Positions 1 to 7,032 of a stretch of DNA of 38,557 nucleotides are shown here, piece after piece. The DNA lies in the NCBI GenBank assembly GCA_035555855.1, contig DATMGD010000001.1, forward strand, positions 1 through 38,557, given 5' to 3'. Made by a program: the position numbers and the translations under genes. This DNA is from Palsa-892 sp035555855. Lineage in GTDB: Bacteria > Pseudomonadota > Alphaproteobacteria > Rhizobiales > Xanthobacteraceae. The notes beneath the pieces were generated by a model that saw only the letters and a program-made list of their open reading frames with translations, was not told where the DNA came from and searched no databases. Every line of letters starts with the position of its first letter. Position 1 is the stretch's first letter.

Positions 1-2
1 CG

Positions 3-185
3 TTTTCCGAGCGGGTGTTGGAGCTGCGGTTGCAGAAGGCGCGCGCCATGCTCTCCGATTTCCGTCACGACGGAAAGAAGGTGAGCGACATCGCGCTCGC
101 CTGCGGGTTCAACGAGATTCCCTATTTCAACCGCCGCTTCCGTGCGCGCTTCGGCTGCTCGCCGACGCAGTATCGTGGCAAGTAG
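3..185 (+). CDS. AraC-family transcriptional regulator, C-terminal fragment
   Basis: Only the last 60 residues are present; the gene enters from the left edge. The visible part is the second half of an AraC/XylS DNA-binding domain: a helix with RLQKARAML, then the helix-turn-helix pattern VSDIALACGFNE, then YFNRRFRARFGCSPTQYR, the usual family signature near the C-terminus. The protein ends three residues after the PTQYR motif, which is a normal end for the family. The sensing domain and target cannot be seen. It converges on groEL, with a hairpin between them. Confidence 0.85.
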   Translation, partial: FSERVLELRLQKARAMLSDFRHDGKKVSDIALACGFNEIPYFNRRFRARFGCSPTQYRGK

Positions 186-192
186 TCAACGC

Positions 193-222
193 AAAAAAAA
201 GAGGCCGCCCGAAGGCGGCCTC
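193..222 (-). terminator. Rho-independent terminator of groESL
   Basis: A 9-bp perfect stem (GAGGCCGCC, 201-209, with GGCGGCCTC, 214-222) closes a CGAA tetraloop. It is flanked on the left by eight A residues, which read as a U-tract on the minus strand. It lies about 25 bases after the groEL stop codon. Confidence 0.85.
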
Positions 223-245
223 TCGCATTTGATATGAGCGCTGGA

Positions 246-1886
246 CTAGAAGTCCATGCCACCCATGCCGCCGCCCGGCATCGCCGGGGCAGCCGCGCCG
301 CCCTTCTTGGGCAGCTCGGCAACCATCGCTTCCGTGGTGATCAGCAGCGAAGCGACCGAAGCCGCGCCCTGGATCGCCGAACGCACGACCTTGGTCGGGT
401 CGATGACGCCCTTGGTGACGAGGTTGGTGTACTGGCCTGTCTGCGCGTCGTAGCCGTAGGCGTACTGATCCTTCTCGAGGATCTTGCCGACGACGACCGA
501 GCCATCGTCACCCGCGTTGTTCGCGATCTGACGGAGCGGAGCCTGCAGCGCCTTGCGGACGATCTCGACGCCGGTCTTCTGGTCGTCGTTCTCGGTGCGG
601 ATGCGCTTCAGGGCTTCGGTGGCGCGGAGGAGGGCGACGCCGCCGCCCGGCACGATGCCTTCTTCGACAGCCGCGCGGGTCGCGTGCATGGCATCATCCA
701 CGCGGTCCTTCTTTTCTTTCACTTCGACTTCGGTCGCGCCGCCGACGCGGATGACCGCGACGCCGCCCGCGAGCTTCGCAAGACGCTCCTGGAGCTTCTC
801 GCGATCGTAGTCCGAGGTGGTCTCTTCGATCTGGGCCTTGATCTGCGAAACGCGGCCCTCGATGTCGGCCTTCTTGCCGGCGCCGTTGACGATCGTGGTG
901 TTTTCCTTGTCGATCGTGACCTTCTTGGCGCGGCCAAGCATGTTCAGCGTCACGCCTTCGAGCTTGATGCCGAGATCTTCCGAGATCGCCTGGCCGCCGG
1001 TCAGGACAGCGATGTCCTGCAGCATGGCCTTGCGGCGGTCGCCGAAGCCCGGCGCCTTGACGGCGGCGACCTTCAGACCACCGCGCAGCTTGTTGACGAC
1101 GAGCGTAGCAAGAGCTTCGCCTTCGACGTCTTCCGCGATGATGAGGAGGGGCTTGCCGGTCTGGACGATCGACTCGAGCAGCGGCAGGAGTTCCTGCAGG
1201 CCCGAGAGCTTCTTTTCGTTGATGAGGATGTACGGATCGTCGAACTCAACGCGCATCTTGTCGGCGTTGGTGATGAAGTACGGCGAGATGTAACCGCGGT
1301 CGAACTGCATGCCTTCGACGACATCGAGTTCGGTCTCGAGAGACTTGGCTTCCTCGACCGTGATGACGCCCTCGTTGCCGACCTTCTTCATCGCGCTGGC
1401 GAGGAACTTGCCGATCTCTTCGTCGCCGTTGGCCGAAATGGTGCCGACCTGGGCGATTTCTTCGTTCGACGTGACCTTCTTCGAGTTCTTCTTGAGGTCT
1501 TCGACGACAGCTTCGACCGCAAGGTCGATGCCGCGCTTCAGATCCATCGGGTTCATGCCGGCGGCGACCGCCTTCGTGCCTTCGCGAATGATCGCCTGGG
1601 CGAGAACCGTGGCGGTCGTCGTGCCGTCGCCCGCTGCGTCCGCGGTCTTCGAAGCGACTTCGCGCACCATCTGGGCGCCCATGTTTTCGAACTTGTCTTC
1701 GAGTTCGATTTCCTTCGCGACCGTCACACCGTCCTTGGTGATGCGGGGCGCGCCGAACGACTTGTCGAGAACGACGTTGCGGCCCTTCGGACCGAGCGTC
1801 ACCTTGACGGCGTTCGCCAAAATGTCGACGCCGCGCAGCATCTTGTCGCGCGCCTCGACGGAAAATTTGACTTCCTTGGCAGCCAT
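246..1886 (-). CDS. groEL: Chaperonin GroEL (Hsp60)
   Basis: This is the 60-kDa ATP-dependent chaperonin, which forms a double heptameric ring and folds client proteins with GroES in the cytoplasm. At 546 residues it has full family length. Diagnostic parts are the N-terminal AAKEVKF, the nucleotide-binding GDGTT at residues 86-90 (Asp87 is the catalytic aspartate), the PGFGDRRK segment of the apical domain, and a Gly/Met-rich tail ending GGMGGMDF. It lies directly downstream of groES on the same strand with a 38-base gap, so the pair is one operon. Control is inferred from the CIRCE element upstream of groES. Many alphaproteobacteria carry several groEL copies; whether this is the housekeeping copy cannot be told from one window. 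Confidence 0.99.
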   Translation of the reverse strand: MAAKEVKFSVEARDKMLRGVDILANAVKVTLGPKGRNVVLDKSFGAPRITKDGVTVAKEIELEDKFENMGAQMVREVASKTADAAGDGTTTATVLAQAIIREGTKAVAAGMNPMDLKRGIDLAVEAVVEDLKKNSKKVTSNEEIAQVGTISANGDEEIGKFLASAMKKVGNEGVITVEEAKSLETELDVVEGMQFDRGYISPYFITNADKMRVEFDDPYILINEKKLSGLQELLPLLESIVQTGKPLLIIAEDVEGEALATLVVNKLRGGLKVAAVKAPGFGDRRKAMLQDIAVLTGGQAISEDLGIKLEGVTLNMLGRAKKVTIDKENTTIVNGAGKKADIEGRVSQIKAQIEETTSDYDREKLQERLAKLAGGVAVIRVGGATEVEVKEKKDRVDDAMHATRAAVEEGIVPGGGVALLRATEALKRIRTENDDQKTGVEIVRKALQAPLRQIANNAGDDGSVVVGKILEKDQYAYGYDAQTGQYTNLVTKGVIDPTKVVRSAIQGAASVASLLITTEAMVAELPKKGGAAAPAMPGGGMGGMDF

Positions 1887-1924
1887 TGTTGCTACTCCTG
1901 ATTCAAAAAAATAGGCGGCTTACT

Positions 1925-2239
1925 TCAAGCAGCCTTTTTGGACTTCGAGGTGCCTTCGACGACACCCATGATGTCGGACTCCTTCATGATTAGGAGTTCT
2001 TCACCGTCGATCTTCACTTCGGTGCCCGACCACTTGCCGAACAGCACGCGATCGCCGGTCTTGACATCGATGGGGATGAGCTTCCCGGCTTCGTCGCGAC
2101 CGCCGGGGCCGACGGCGATCACTTCGCCTTCCTGCGGCTTTTCTTTCGCGCTGTCGGGAATAATGATACCGCCCGCAGTCTTCTCTTCCGCGTTGACGCG
2201 GCGGACGACGACGCGGTCGTGTAACGGCCGAAATTTCAT
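1925..2239 (-). CDS. groES: Co-chaperonin GroES (Hsp10)
   Basis: GroES is the heptameric lid of the GroEL chamber. The protein is 104 residues, starts MKFRPLHDRVVVRR, and carries the mobile loop (about residues 17-32, EKTAGGIIIPD) and the ILIMKESDI-like C-terminal strand. The start at 2239 is chosen because GGAGG sits 6-7 bases upstream and the MKFRPLHDR N-terminus is typical. An in-frame ATG at 2266 would add nine atypical residues. It is the first gene of the groES-groEL operon. Confidence 0.98.
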   Translation of the reverse strand: MKFRPLHDRVVVRRVNAEEKTAGGIIIPDSAKEKPQEGEVIAVGPGGRDEAGKLIPIDVKTGDRVLFGKWSGTEVKIDGEELLIMKESDIMGVVEGTSKSKKAA

Positions 2240-2359
2240 CGGATATCCTCCAAAACCTTGGTTCAAGCGTTCATGAACGGCGCGCGAGACGATGCCCCGC
2301 CGCGCCTATTGGGCAGATAGTCGGCTGCCCGGTGCCTTCAAGAGGCACACGCAAATTTC

Positions 2360-2386
2360 TTAGCACTCCCGGTTTGAGAGTGACAA
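2360..2386 (-). promoter_or_regulatory. CIRCE operator (HrcA binding site) of groESL
   Basis: TTAGCACTC (2360-2368), nine bases, then GAGTGACAA (2378-2386). The left arm is a perfect match to the CIRCE consensus TTAGCACTC-N9-GAGTGCTAA; the right arm matches 7 of 9. It lies 120 bases upstream of the groES start codon. On the minus strand a CCTTGAAA box (2416-2423) upstream of it resembles the -35 of heat-shock sigma-32 promoters, but no convincing -10 could be fixed. Known role of the family: HrcA bound here represses groESL until heat shock. Confidence 0.85.
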
Positions 2387-2588
2387 GCCGCCGCAGGGAT
2401 TGGAAAAATTTGTATTTTCAAGGGGATGGTTAATACGCCGCGCCTTAGGCGCGAAGCTTGTCAGCACTTGCGAGCCCTAGCTGCTAGTGCCTTGGAACTA
2501 AACACAAAAACCACTCTTTAAACTTGCAGTGACGGATCGGGCGCAGACTAATGGGCGTGAAGATTCGTCGAAGCATGGGGGGTGCCTG
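2387..2588. other. Intergenic control region between groES and the Usg gene
   Basis: Together with 2240-2386 this makes a 349-base gap between divergent genes. It holds the groES leader, the CIRCE element, the candidate heat-shock -35 box, and a small GC palindrome CGCGCC-TTA-GGCGCG at 2439-2453. No tRNA or further small gene was recognised. A purine-rich ribosome binding site just before 2589 belongs to the Usg gene. Confidence 0.6.
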
Positions 2589-2864
2589 ATGTCTCCAGTC
2601 TCGCGTGACTTCCGCAAGCAGGTTGAGGGCTATGGCCTCACGACCGCGCAGATTCTCTATCGCCTGCCGGATCATCCGGCCTTCCTGCAAACCTATGTCT
2701 GGCAGGACTACGACATGTTTCCGAAATTCCCGGAGCTGTCGAAATTTCTCCACTTCTGGCGGCGCGAGCTGGAAGGGCCGCTGTTCTCGGTGACAGTGAG
2801 CCATGCCAGGCTCATCAAGCCGTCGGACTTCCGGGCGGTGAGCAGCGAGTTTTATCTGCACTGA
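2589..2864 (+). CDS. Usg family protein
   Basis: A 91-residue protein of the alphaproteobacterial Usg family, annotated in relatives as tryptophan-biosynthesis associated (the Caulobacter gene neighbours trpF); the biochemical role is unproven. The conserved core is easily recognised: DFRKQVEGYGLTTAQILYR, the aromatic stretch LQTYVWQDYD, then FPELSKFLHFWRRELEG and a C-terminal SHARLIKPSDFRAV. Start 2589 is chosen because of the GGGGGG just upstream and because family members begin close to this DFRKQ motif. No trp gene is nearby. The downstream secreted protein follows after 14 bases and may be co-transcribed. Confidence 0.85.
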   Translation: MSPVSRDFRKQVEGYGLTTAQILYRLPDHPAFLQTYVWQDYDMFPKFPELSKFLHFWRRELEGPLFSVTVSHARLIKPSDFRAVSSEFYLH

Positions 2865-2878
2865 GGCGATCCGGACTC

Positions 2879-3601
2879 GTGAAGAAACAATTGTGGTGCT
2901 GCGCGCTGGCCGCGCTTTGCATGATGCGGGTGGGGGCGAGAGAGGCCGCGGCCGAAGAATGGCCACGGCTCGCCGATGGCCGCACGGTAATCGAGATCAG
3001 GGGCGAAAAGTTCGCGATGCCGGCCGACGCGGCATCGCTACTGGGCATTACGTTTTCGCTCCGGCAGGACGGTAAGCCGGGCGCGCTGACGCTGAAGGAA
3101 GTTCTCGCGAAGCCTGACGTGGCGCGCGCCGCTTTCAGCCGCGCATCATCGGTGCGGATCGACATTCCGAACATCGCCGACCGCAAGGATCGCTGGCTCG
3201 GCGAGTTCGACCGCGAGGCGGTGAAGCTCAACGCCGTTTCCATCGAAACCGGCGAGGGCGTGGCGGAGGATTGCGTCGCGGGCGCCAAATCGCTCAATGG
3301 TTTTCGCGCCAAGGCTGCGAGCGGCGATAGCAGGCCCGGCGAAGACGGCTGGACGGAATTCATCAGCGAGCGCGCGCCGCGCGACTACACTTATGTCAAG
3401 GCGCCGCGCGCGAACACGATGCCGGATCATTTCGACAGCATCCGCTGCAACTATCACGAAGCCTGCGTTGCCACGGCCTGCGTGAGGCCGAATGTCACTT
3501 TCACCTATCGCTTCAATCGCAAGTATCACCCGCGCGTGGAATGGAATGAGGTCGTCGCGCGGGCGGGCGAGGTGATGCGCTATCTCGTGCCCAATCCCTG
3601 A
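2879..3601 (+). CDS. Secreted protein of unknown function, four cysteines
   Basis: 240 residues beginning at a GTG. The N-terminus (KK, then a hydrophobic run, then AAAEE) is a signal peptide with likely cleavage around residue 25, so the mature protein should be periplasmic. No known domain was recognised. The mature part has four cysteines, at about 132, 190, 196 and 201. Three cluster in a HEACVATAC-containing stretch, enough for two disulphides or a metal site. The C-terminal half is rich in aromatic and charged residues. The next in-frame ATG would be inside the signal peptide. It sits 14 bases after the Usg gene and ends before a strong hairpin. Confidence 0.75.
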   Translation: MKKQLWCCALAALCMMRVGAREAAAEEWPRLADGRTVIEIRGEKFAMPADAASLLGITFSLRQDGKPGALTLKEVLAKPDVARAAFSRASSVRIDIPNIADRKDRWLGEFDREAVKLNAVSIETGEGVAEDCVAGAKSLNGFRAKAASGDSRPGEDGWTEFISERAPRDYTYVKAPRANTMPDHFDSIRCNYHEACVATACVRPNVTFTYRFNRKYHPRVEWNEVVARAGEVMRYLVPNP

Positions 3602-3608
3602 AACGAAA

Positions 3609-3632
3609 ATGGCCGGGGAATGCCCCGGCCAT
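3609..3632. terminator. Bidirectional terminator between convergent genes
   Basis: A perfect 10-bp stem (ATGGCCGGGG with CCCCGGCCAT) around the loop AATG. The minus-strand side is followed by a U-rich run (complement of 3600-3608), so it serves the short-chain dehydrogenase gene best, but it also lies 8 bases after the plus-strand gene. Confidence 0.75.
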
Positions 3633-3658
3633 GAACGTCTTGTCGTTTTGCGCCGGGC

Positions 3659-4411
3659 TCAGCCGCGGCCGACGAACGGCATCTTGGTCGCCATGATCGT
3701 CATGAACAGCACGTTCGATTCGAGCGGCAGCGACGCCATGTTCACGACGGCCTGCGCGACGTGCTCGACGTCCATGCGCGGCTCGGGCTTCATCTCGCCG
3801 CTCGGCTGGAGGACGCCCTTGGTCATGCGCTCGGTCATCGGGGTCGCGGCATTGCCGATGTCGATCTGGCCGACAGCGATGTTGTAGGCGCGGCCGTCGA
3901 GCGCCGACGCTTTGGTGAGGCCGCTGATGGCGTGCTTGGTGGAAGTGTAGGGCGAGGAGAACGGCCGCGGCGTGTGCGCCGAGATCGAGCCGTTGTTGAT
4001 GATGCGGCCGCCCTGCGGCTTTTGATCCTTCATGATGCGGAAGGCTTCCTGGGTGCACAGGAACGGGCCGGTAAGATTGACGGCGACAACCGCGCTCCAC
4101 TGCTCGTAGGTGATCTCTTCGAGCGGCATGGCGGGCGTGCCCATTCCGGCGTTGTTGAACAGGACGTCGAGGCGGCCGAATTCCTTCATTACTTTCGCGA
4201 AGAGTGCTTTCACTTCGTCGGGCTTGCCGACGTCATGGGCGAGCACGAGCATTTTCGCGCCGGCGCCCGCGAGCTTCGCGGTTTCTTCCAGCGGCTCCTT
4301 GCGGCGTCCGACGATGCCGACGGCATAGCCTGCCTTCGCAAGCGCGATCGCGCTCGAGCGTCCGATGCCGGTGCCCGCGCCTGTTACGATCGCTGCCTTT
4401 TCCACTGCCAT
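3659..4411 (-). CDS. SDR family NAD(P)-dependent oxidoreductase
   Basis: A classical short-chain dehydrogenase/reductase of 250 residues. It shows the cofactor-binding TGAGTGIG (10-17), the structural NNAG (86-89), a catalytic Ser near 142-144 in NNGSIS, and YTSTK with Tyr155 and Lys159. The substrate cannot be read from sequence; a ketone/alcohol interconversion is the family reaction. An Arg-Arg pair after the second strand (GRRKE, 35-39) favours NADPH, as an inference. It begins with GGAGGGG just upstream and follows the Anbu gene by 56 bases on the same strand. It could therefore be the last gene of that operon, although SDRs are not a usual member of Anbu clusters. Confidence 0.92.
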   Translation of the reverse strand: MAVEKAAIVTGAGTGIGRSSAIALAKAGYAVGIVGRRKEPLEETAKLAGAGAKMLVLAHDVGKPDEVKALFAKVMKEFGRLDVLFNNAGMGTPAMPLEEITYEQWSAVVAVNLTGPFLCTQEAFRIMKDQKPQGGRIINNGSISAHTPRPFSSPYTSTKHAISGLTKASALDGRAYNIAVGQIDIGNAATPMTERMTKGVLQPSGEMKPEPRMDVEHVAQAVVNMASLPLESNVLFMTIMATKMPFVGRG

Positions 4412-4467
4412 TTTCCCCTCCGGTTTTTTATGGGCGTGTTGAAACGAGTTCGGAATCTATTTTGGCA

Positions 4468-5220
4468 TCATTTCGTTCTGTCGCCGAGATACGGCGGGCG
4501 CGGGATAGCCATGTGCGCCGCGCGGAGCGCCGACGACCAGCGCTCGCGCAGATCGGTGAAATAGGGATCGCCTGGTTCGATACGGCGCTGCAGTTCGGTT
4601 TGCAGTGCATCACGGCGAATGATGGCGAAGTCGATCGGCAGGCCGACGCCGATATTCGAGCGCATTGTCGAATCCATCGAGATCAGCCCGAGCTTCAGCG
4701 CATCGGAAGTCTCGGTGTCGTAACGCACGGCGCGATCGAGGATCGGCTTGCCGTATTTATGCTCGCCGATCTGAAGGTAGGGCGTGTCGATGGTGCACTC
4801 GATGAAATTGCCTTCGGCATAAATCATGAAGAGTCGAAGCCGGTCGTTCTTCACCTGGCCGCCAAACAGAAATGAAACGTCGAATTTGACGTCGGCCTGG
4901 CGGAGCGCATCGCCATCCATGCCATGCACCATGCGCAGCGCCTTGCCGATGCGTTGCGCGGCCTGAAAGATCGTCGGCGCGTTGACGAGCGTTTCGCGCT
5001 CGCCGGTTTCGGGGTTGTCGATGCCTTCGCTCAGGATGCTGAGCGCGGTCTGCGATAGCGACAGGTTGCCCGCGCTCGCGAGCGCCATGACATACCGGCC
5101 GGGTTCCTCGAAGACATGCAGCTTGCGGAAGGTAGAGACGTTATCGAGACCCGCATTGGTGCGGGTGTCGCCGATGATGACGAGGCCTTCACGCACCAAA
5201 ATTCCGCAACAATAGGTCAT
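4468..5220 (-). CDS. Anbu: proteasome-like peptidase (ancestral beta subunit)
   Basis: A 250-residue member of the Anbu family of proteasome beta-like Ntn hydrolases. After removal of the initiator Met the chain would begin TYCCG, exposing the Thr1 nucleophile. Asp17 (in GDTRTNAG) and Lys32 (in STFRK) fall at the proteasome catalytic positions. The start at 5220 is fixed by this requirement: in-frame codons further upstream would bury Thr1. Known members form open helical or ring assemblies in the cytoplasm, with peptidase activity hard to demonstrate. It lies 44 bases after the transglutaminase gene, in the conserved ATP-grasp / alpha-E / transglutaminase / Anbu order. The natural substrate is unknown; a product of the neighbouring ATP-grasp enzyme is a reasonable guess. 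Confidence 0.95.
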   Translation of the reverse strand: MTYCCGILVREGLVIIGDTRTNAGLDNVSTFRKLHVFEEPGRYVMALASAGNLSLSQTALSILSEGIDNPETGERETLVNAPTIFQAAQRIGKALRMVHGMDGDALRQADVKFDVSFLFGGQVKNDRLRLFMIYAEGNFIECTIDTPYLQIGEHKYGKPILDRAVRYDTETSDALKLGLISMDSTMRSNIGVGLPIDFAIIRRDALQTELQRRIEPGDPYFTDLRERWSSALRAAHMAIPRPPYLGDRTK

Positions 5221-5264
5221 GCTGTTTCCCTGGCGCGCGGTTGTAAGCGGCAGCTCCGAAAGGG

Positions 5265-6092
5265 TCAATTCTGGGACTGGCGCTCGGATTGCGCGACATG
5301 CACAGCGACCGAAAGCGTCTCGCCGTCGCCGCCGAACCTGAGGCCGCGCACCGGCGCGGCGCCAAGTGAATCCAGCGCCGCCGCTACCCGAATATGAGCG
5401 GCGGTCGTCGAAAGGCCGTTCGCCGGATCGAAACCGACCCAGCCGAGCCGGGGGAGGTGCGCCTCCATCCACGCGTGGCCGGCTTCCTGTGCTGTGATGC
5501 CGTCGGCGCGGTGGAAGTAGCCGCTGATGTAGCGGGCCGGAATCTTCAGATGCCGCGCGCTGGCGATCAGCACCTGCGCGTAGTCCTGACAGACACCGCG
5601 CCGCTCGGCCATGCACTGAGCGGCGCTCATCGCCGGCTTCTGGGCATCGGGGTCGAAGATGAAGCCGTCATAGATGCGCGTCGTGAGTTCATGCATCGTC
5701 GCGAGCGGATCGCCATGCTGCTTCTCGGCGGCATCCTCGGCGAACTTCTGAATCATGCTGTCGGGCTTGGTGAGCAGTGTCTCACGTAAGTAAAGCGAGG
5801 GTGGAAATCGCTCGGTGGTGCCGTGAATAACGCCGTTGGTGTCCTGTGTCTCGACTTCGCCGGTGACGCGGATGGTGAGTTTGTTCACCGGGCCGTCGAC
5901 AGTGAAAGTGTGCGCGAGATTGCCGAAAGCATCCTCGAACGCATCGAGCTTGCAATCGTGATTGAGTTCGATGCGCCAGCGCACGATGTACTGGCCGTCG
6001 TGGTTGCGCGGCGTCAGCCGCAGGATCTCGATCGCCGAGGTTGCGGGGCTCGCGTATTCATAGGCCGTTTCGTGCACGACATGGATGCGCAT
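5265..6092 (-). CDS. Transglutaminase-like cysteine peptidase of the Anbu cluster
   Basis: 275 residues with an N-terminal beta domain (about 1-80, HETAYEYASPA at the start) and a transglutaminase-like core. The catalytic triad is visible: Cys168 in RGVCQDYAQ, His206 in AGHAWMEA, Asp222 in FDPANG. Proteins of this type act as peptidases or amidases on peptide-like bonds rather than as cross-linking enzymes. It starts one base after the alpha-E stop codon, so translation is very likely coupled. No signal peptide is seen, so a cytoplasmic location shared with Anbu and the ATP-grasp protein is likely. Confidence 0.93.
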   Translation of the reverse strand: MRIHVVHETAYEYASPATSAIEILRLTPRNHDGQYIVRWRIELNHDCKLDAFEDAFGNLAHTFTVDGPVNKLTIRVTGEVETQDTNGVIHGTTERFPPSLYLRETLLTKPDSMIQKFAEDAAEKQHGDPLATMHELTTRIYDGFIFDPDAQKPAMSAAQCMAERRGVCQDYAQVLIASARHLKIPARYISGYFHRADGITAQEAGHAWMEAHLPRLGWVGFDPANGLSTTAAHIRVAAALDSLGAAPVRGLRFGGDGETLSVAVHVAQSERQSQN

Positions 6093-6093
6093 G

Positions 6094-7032
6094 TTACGTC
6101 AGATACTGTTCGGTGATGGAATTGCCGAGGCGGTTGTTCTCGGCGATGAACTTCTGGATGAATTCGTGCAGGCCGCCCTGAAAGATGTCGTCCATGGTGG
6201 TGTTCGAGAGTTTCGTCAGCATGGCGCGCGCGAGGCGCTGCGAATTGCCCTGCCGGCCGTAGAATTGCGCGAGATCATCAAGGTAGCGTGACAGATTTTC
6301 GTAGCAGCTCGCCAGCGATCGCGGCATCTGCGGATTGCGGATCAATAGATCCGCGACGAGCCACGGCTTCACGCTCTCCTTGTAAACCCAGTAGTAGCTG
6401 GTGAGTGCCGACACTGAGCGCAGGATCGAGGCCCATTGGAAGTAATCGATCTGGCCGCCGACGCGCTCTTTCTCCGGCAGCAGCACATGATATTTCACAT
6501 CGAGGATGCGGGCGGTAGCGTCGGCGCGTTCGACGAGAATGCCAAGCCGAGAGAACCAGTAGCCGTCGTTCCTGAGCATCGTCCGGTACGCCGAGCCGTC
6601 ATAGGCGAGCGAAGCGCTCTTCACGAACGTAAGAAAGCGAGAGAAGTCGTCGCGGTTGAGGCGGCGGTTCTCGAACCGCTTCAGCTCCTGCCATGCGCCG
6701 TTGATCGCATCCCACATCTCGACGGTGAGCGCAGTGCGCACGGCACGCGCATTCTGGCGAGCGGTCTCGAGGCAGTTGCGGATCGAGGAAGGATTGTGGG
6801 GCGAGAAGGCGATAAATTCGGTGACGCTCTGCTCGTTCGCCGTTTCGTAATTCAACTTGAAGGATTCGGCGCAGGCTGCCGTCGCGATCGCCGACTCCCA
6901 TTCGTTGGTTTCGCCGTCAGCCTGTGGCAGCGAGGTGAGGCGGTTGGTGGCATCGAGAATGCGCGCGAGACATTCGGCGCGCTCCATGTTGCGCGATAGC
7001 CAGTAGAGATTTGCGGCGGTGCGCGAGAGCAT
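6094..7032 (-). CDS. Alpha-E domain protein
   Basis: 312 residues, largely helical, of the alpha-E (DUF403) family found almost only with circularly permuted ATP-grasp and transglutaminase-like genes. The N-terminus MLSRTAANLYWLSRNMERAE is a family hallmark, as is the YWFSRLGILVERADATARILD stretch in the middle. No catalytic residues are known; it is thought to be a partner or scaffold for the ATP-grasp protein. The start codon overlaps the ATP-grasp stop codon by one base (TAATG), strong evidence for translational coupling. Confidence 0.93.
   Translation of the reverse strand: MLSRTAANLYWLSRNMERAECLARILDATNRLTSLPQADGETNEWESAIATAACAESFKLNYETANEQSVTEFIAFSPHNPSSIRNCLETARQNARAVRTALTVEMWDAINGAWQELKRFENRRLNRDDFSRFLTFVKSASLAYDGSAYRTMLRNDGYWFSRLGILVERADATARILDVKYHVLLPEKERVGGQIDYFQWASILRSVSALTSYYWVYKESVKPWLVADLLIRNPQMPRSLASCYENLSRYLDDLAQFYGRQGNSQRLARAMLTKLSNTTMDDIFQGGLHEFIQKFIAENNRLGNSITEQYLT

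Noticed and set aside
234..1901. Plus-strand open frame of 555 residues
   Set aside because: It is antisense to groEL, whose protein is unmistakable; the long frame follows from codon bias in GC-rich DNA.
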